From NCBI GenBank assembly GCA_964496575.1, contig CAZCAC010000005.1, positions 62,001 through 126,000 on the forward strand: a stretch of 64,000 nucleotides of DNA, in the 5' to 3' direction. A program made the translations under genes and the position numbers. Within the stretch, counting starts at the first letter, position 1. Every line of letters begins with the position of its first letter. Under the pieces are notes generated by a model, which saw only the letters and a list, made by a program, of their open reading frames with translations, was not told where the DNA came from and did no database searches. Shown here one piece after another: positions 60,691 to 64,000 of the stretch. Source of the DNA: CAZCAC01 sp964496575. Its GTDB lineage: Bacteria > Planctomycetota > UBA1135 > GCA-002686595.

Positions 60691-60951
60691 TCAGGCGTTG
60701 TTGGTCACCAGCTGGGTCGGCGGGGAGGTGCTGCCCTTCGGCGCACCGATGTTCATCTGGCCGCGGGCGGCCTCCTCGATGAAGAGATCGAGGGTGGTCT
60801 GGATCTCCATCACCGCCTCGCGGCTGAGGGTGATCGACTTGGCGCTGGCCTGGGAGTGCAGCTCGTGGCCGAGCAGGCGGGAGACCAGCTTCAGGTTGGA
60901 GAGCTGGCGCTGCAGGACGGAGTTGGGTCGTTGCTGGCTCGAGGAGTCCAT
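60691..60951 (-). CDS. Small protein upstream of the FtsQ-like gene
   Basis: An 86-residue protein that I do not recognise. It is mostly helical and has a polar start (MDSSSQQRPNSVLQRQLSNL), a Lys/Leu middle (KSITLSREAVMEIQTTLDLF) and a Gly/Pro/Ser-rich tail. It has no membrane segment. CGGAG precedes the ATG at 60951 at normal distance. It starts the operon that contains the FtsQ-like gene 28 bases downstream and is divergent from the helicase. Confidence 0.6.
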   Translation of the reverse strand: MDSSSQQRPNSVLQRQLSNLKLVSRLLGHELHSQASAKSITLSREAVMEIQTTLDLFIEEAARGQMNIGAPKGSTSPPTQLVTNNA

Positions 60952-61191
60952 GTCGCTCCGGGATGATGTGGTCGATCTCTGGTGGTGGTCCGGTTCGAGA
61001 GCTGCCCGCTCCCCCGGAGGCGGCGGGCCGCTTCTTTTCGGCCGGCGCCCTTGTTTAGATACTCCGATGAGCCGCCCGTCTCAAGCGCCCGCATCCGCAA
61101 GCCTGTCCCCATGCCCCGATCGGGGACTCCCCCCGCCGCCGCGCTCGGGGCCCGGGGGGCGATCGTGGGCCGCAAGGAGGAATTCCCGCCG

Positions 61192-63279
61192 ATGAAGGGC
61201 GACGATCCGAAAACGGAGCTCGAGCCCGGGCGGGAGCCCGCCGGCCCCACGCACTGGAAGGGCTTCGAGCTCCAGCCCTTCCAGCGCGAGGCGATCGCCG
61301 CGATCGCCGCGGGGCACGACGTGCTGGTCAGCGCGCCGACCGGGGCGGGGAAGACGCTGATCGCCGAGTACGCGATCGTCGACGCGGTCGAGCGGAAGCA
61401 GCGCTGCATCTACACGGCCCCGATCAAGGCGCTCTCCAACCAGAAGTACCGCGACTTTCGCGACGAGCCGGAGATCGACGTCGGGCTCATGACCGGGGAC
61501 GTGACCATCCACCCGGAGGCGCAGGTCCTGATCATGACCACCGAGATCCTGCGCAATGCGATCTTCGAGAACCCGGCGCTGCTCGCCGACGTGGCGTACG
61601 TGATCTTCGACGAGATCCACTTCATGGACGATCTCGAGCGGGGCACGGTGTGGGAGGAGGCGCTGATCTTCACGCCGCCGCGGATCCGGTTCATCTCGCT
61701 GTCCGCCACCATCTCCAACCTCGACCAGCTGGGCGAGTGGCTCGCCGAGGTTCGCGAGCAGCGGGTGGTGACGATCCTCTCGCAGCGCCGTCCGGTCCCG
61801 CTGAGCTTCCGCTTCTTCAGCAAGCGCAGCGGCAGCTTCGTGCCCGGGGAGCTGCGCGCGGTGCGCGCCCACGAGGGGCGGCGCGCGGCGCGGAGCAAGA
61901 GGGGGCGCGGCAAGGGACGGCACGGTGGGCGGAGGGGCCGGCGTGGCGGACGCCAGAGGCGCTGGGACGAGGACAACCCCACCTCGCCCCCGGACCCCGG
62001 ACCGCTCTTCGACCAGCTCGCCGAGGAGGAGCTGCTGCCGGCGCTGGTCTTCGCCTTCAGCCGCAAGGCCTGCGAGCAGCTGGCGCGCCAGGCGGTTCAT
62101 CGCGACCTGCTCGACGAGGCGGAAGCCGCGCGGATGGTCGCGCTGCAGGCGGAGCTGATCGAGCTCTTCCAGCTCGAGGAGGGGATCACCGAGGGCGAGA
62201 TCTTCCAGATGGCGCGCCGCGGGGTCGGCTACCACCACGCCGGAATGCTGCCCGCGCACAAGGAGGTCGTCGAGCGCTTCTTCACCTCCGGACTGATCAA
62301 GATGCTCTTCACCACCGAGACGTTCGCGCTGGGAATCAACATGCCCGCGCGCACGGCGGTGTTCCACTCGCTGCGGAAGTTCGACGGCGTCAACTTCGAC
62401 TACATGCGCACGCGAGACTTCCTGCAGATGGCGGGGCGCGCGGGGCGGCAGGGGATGGACGAGGAGGGGCTGGTCTACACCATGCTCAGCGAGAAAGACC
62501 TGCACGAGGCCCCGCTCGAGCGACTCCTCGCCGGCAAGCCCGAGCCCGTGGAGAGTCGCTTTCGCCTCGCCTACTGCTCGCTCCTGCACCTCGTCTCGAC
62601 GATCGGCCGCGAGCGAGTGCACGAGGCGTGGGAGAAGTCCTTCAACCGCTACCAGCACGTCGAGGAGTCGCGCAAGCGGCGCGAGCGCAACAGCCGCCGC
62701 CAGCACCTCCTGATCGAGGCGCACCTCGACTTCCTGACCGACCTCGGCTACCTCGAGGGGGACCGGCTGCGTCCGCGAGGTCTGCTCGCGCGCTCGATCA
62801 ACGGATACGAGCTACAAATCACCGAGCTCCTCTTCCGCGGCGTCCTGGAGAACCTCTCCCCGAAGGCGCTGGCGGTGGTCTTCGTCGGCCTGGTCCACGA
62901 GGAGCGTCGCCACTTCGAGAAGCCGACGGTCCCCGGGCGCCTCTACGGCCCGCTGCGCCGGCGCGTCGACCGGGTGGTGCGCGAGGTCGCCGGGCGCTCC
63001 TTCCACTTCGACATCCCGTCCCCGCCCAAGCGCCCCGAGTGGGGTCTCACCTCGGCGGTGATCGCCTGGATCGACGGCGAGGACTTCGAGGATCTCCAGC
63101 CGTCGGTCCCGGCCAGCCCGGGGGACCTCTGCCGCGATTTCCGCATGGGCGTCCAGCTGATGCGGCAGGTCCGGCGGGCGATCGACCGCGACTGGGACCT
63201 CTACGAGCACCTGGAGGCCGCCATGGCGGCGCTGAACCGCGACGAGGTCGATGCCCGGCGGCAGCTGGAACTCGGCTGA
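61192..63279 (+). CDS. Ski2/Mtr4-like DExH-box RNA helicase
   Basis: A 695-residue helicase of the Ski2/Mtr4 branch (DExH). It has Q-motif-like FELQPFQREAIAAI, Walker A APTGAGKT, Walker B FDEIHFMDD, the SAT motif SLSATISN and the motif VI QMAGRAGRQG. A basic Arg/Gly insert of about 40 residues (RSKRGRGKGRHGGRRGRRGG) separates the two RecA domains and may bind nucleic acid. The C-terminal 200 residues resemble the DSHCT/Mtr4 helical domain (YELQITELLFRGVLENLSPK). In bacteria such proteins are of unknown role, probably RNA decay or surveillance. The ATG at 61192 has AAGGAGG 11 bases upstream; a GTG at 61165 is possible. Confidence 0.9.
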   Translation: MKGDDPKTELEPGREPAGPTHWKGFELQPFQREAIAAIAAGHDVLVSAPTGAGKTLIAEYAIVDAVERKQRCIYTAPIKALSNQKYRDFRDEPEIDVGLMTGDVTIHPEAQVLIMTTEILRNAIFENPALLADVAYVIFDEIHFMDDLERGTVWEEALIFTPPRIRFISLSATISNLDQLGEWLAEVREQRVVTILSQRRPVPLSFRFFSKRSGSFVPGELRAVRAHEGRRAARSKRGRGKGRHGGRRGRRGGRQRRWDEDNPTSPPDPGPLFDQLAEEELLPALVFAFSRKACEQLARQAVHRDLLDEAEAARMVALQAELIELFQLEEGITEGEIFQMARRGVGYHHAGMLPAHKEVVERFFTSGLIKMLFTTETFALGINMPARTAVFHSLRKFDGVNFDYMRTRDFLQMAGRAGRQGMDEEGLVYTMLSEKDLHEAPLERLLAGKPEPVESRFRLAYCSLLHLVSTIGRERVHEAWEKSFNRYQHVEESRKRRERNSRRQHLLIEAHLDFLTDLGYLEGDRLRPRGLLARSINGYELQITELLFRGVLENLSPKALAVVFVGLVHEERRHFEKPTVPGRLYGPLRRRVDRVVREVAGRSFHFDIPSPPKRPEWGLTSAVIAWIDGEDFEDLQPSVPASPGDLCRDFRMGVQLMRQVRRAIDRDWDLYEHLEAAMAALNRDEVDARRQLELG

Positions 63280-63675
63280 GAGAGGAGAAATCTGCCCTCG
63301 AAGGCCCAGGAGCACCCCCGGAACGTCCGTAAAAAGGAAATAAAGAGTACCCCCCCCTCTGCCCCGAAGTAGAGCAGTTGCAGGCCTCCGGAGTCTGGTT
63401 ACACTGGTCTCCCAGGGTTTGTGGGGACCCTTCTCACCCTTGAGGGAGTCGCTCGGGATTGAGCGGATAACCCAGAGGGCGCTGGAAATCCCCTCGGTGG
63501 CCTCTTAGAAATGGGCTGCCGATACTCGTTCTCTCCTGGAACTCACCTTCGCCCTGACCGGGTTGAAGCCGATCCCTCGAGGCTCCGCGACCCCGCTCCC
63601 CCGCGGTGGACGGGGCTTCGTAGCATCCAGACCCCCAGTATCTCCCGTCTGGTCGGGACCCCATCCCACGAGCAG
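63280..63675. other. Intergenic region with a possible promoter
   Basis: This 396-base gap follows the helicase and precedes the final gene in the same direction. TTGCAG (63378-63383) and TACACT (63400-63405) are separated by 16 bases and could be a sigma-70 promoter, which would leave a leader of about 260 bases. The region is somewhat less GC-rich than its surroundings. No gene or clear terminator was found. Confidence 0.35.
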
Positions 63676-64000
63676 ATGATCCAATCCACAACCTTCGCCG
63701 CCCTGTCGATAGCAGCAGTGGCGATTGCAGCCGTTTCGTACGCCGAAACGGAGGCAGTCACCCGCGCCCAGCTGCCCGCTCGCGCCCCAGCGGTCGTTCG
63801 CGCCCACGGGGCTTCGATCGACGGATCCGGCTCGACCACCCCCGGTGGCCTGGAGCCCTACGGTTCAGTGTCGGCGGCATTTGTCGCGAACACGGTGCTT
63901 TCGCAAGCAACGCTTTCGCAGGCGACGACCTTCGACGCCGAGCCGCCCCCCTTCGCGGCCAAGAAGCCGAAGATCAACGTCGAGGAGGTCCAGTTCAAGA
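63676..64000 (+). CDS. Exported protein, 5' part
   Basis: About 108 codons of a gene that continues past the window; no stop is reached. The ATG at 63676 gives MIQSTTFAALSIAAVAIAAV, a signal peptide. A low-complexity Ala/Ser/Thr/Pro stretch follows, including a doubled LSQAT (from VLSQATLSQATT). It then becomes basic and acidic (AAKKPKINVEEVQFK) as the visible part ends. No Shine-Dalgarno is clear. The protein is not recognisable from this part. Confidence 0.6.
   Translation, partial: MIQSTTFAALSIAAVAIAAVSYAETEAVTRAQLPARAPAVVRAHGASIDGSGSTTPGGLEPYGSVSAAFVANTVLSQATLSQATTFDAEPPPFAAKKPKINVEEVQFK

Noticed and set aside
63434..63839. Minus-strand frames near the window end
   Set aside because: They are short, lack Shine-Dalgarno and run against a plus-strand signal-peptide gene whose frame is open to the window edge.

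Overview
The window is about 64 kb of GC-rich bacterial chromosome, roughly two-thirds G+C by eye. It is densely coding, with most genes on the minus strand. The cell is Gram-negative in build: an ExbD/TolR-type protein, an OmpA-domain lipoprotein, several lipobox signal peptides and type IV pilus motor genes. Several traits together suggest Planctomycetota or a similar phylum: a membrane-anchored Ser/Thr kinase next to an ECF-like sigma factor, FHA-like and degenerate GGDEF proteins, DUF1573 and DUF6807 proteins, and an archaeal-type HMG-CoA synthase/thiolase/DUF35 trio. This placement is inference; there is no rRNA in the window to test it. No prophage, insertion sequence or CRISPR array was found, and the window reads as core chromosome with small accessory pieces.

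Layout. 1-6.1 kb: 3' end of gatB, an acidic exported protein, a lone ExbD/TolR protein, then guaB-guaA overlapping by 4 bases. 6.6-11.4 kb (plus strand): an oxidoreductase-epimerase fusion, a GT4 glycosyltransferase, a NUDIX hydrolase and a small lipoprotein. 11.9-22.5 kb (minus): a DUF6807 protein, a GT39-like membrane protein, rho, tRNA-Pro(CGG), a HEAT-VWA protein, a membrane-anchored protein with two small beta-barrel-like repeats, and selB. 22.8-23.8 kb: a YhcC-type radical SAM protein. 23.8-31.3 kb (minus): a coiled-coil zinc-ribbon protein, rpoD, dnaG, rsmA, an FGE-type protein and an OmpA-type lipoprotein. 31.5-36.5 kb: two small membrane proteins, two CNNM/CBS paralogues and a histidine kinase. 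36.8-39.4 kb: the DUF35, thiolase and HMG-CoA synthase genes. 39.6-45.3 kb: PilC, PilB, PilT and a second PilB/GspE ATPase. 45.5-50.9 kb: a DUF1573 lipoprotein, a small lipoprotein, and pyruvate phosphate dikinase with a histone-like lysine tail. 51-57.8 kb (minus): rplM, rpsI, yebC, a receiver/GGDEF-like protein, an FHA-like protein, a Ser/Thr kinase and an ECF-like sigma factor. 58-61 kb: an FtsQ-like operon. 61-64 kb (plus): a Ski2/Mtr4-like helicase and the 5' end of an exported protein.

The most unusual signals are non-coding. All four convergent gene junctions hold a large inverted repeat. Three of these (11.5-11.9, 23.7 and 51.0 kb) share one sequence family. The fourth (731-821) contains the stop codons of both flanking genes in mirror-image arms. 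A second, composite repeat occurs at 22.46-22.8 kb and 53.6-53.7 kb; its hairpins change loops or change in compensating pairs, which suggests selection for structure. Translational coupling is common, with ATGA, GTGA or TGATG overlaps at most tight junctions. Several starts are GTG or TTG and were chosen from overlap or Shine-Dalgarno evidence.
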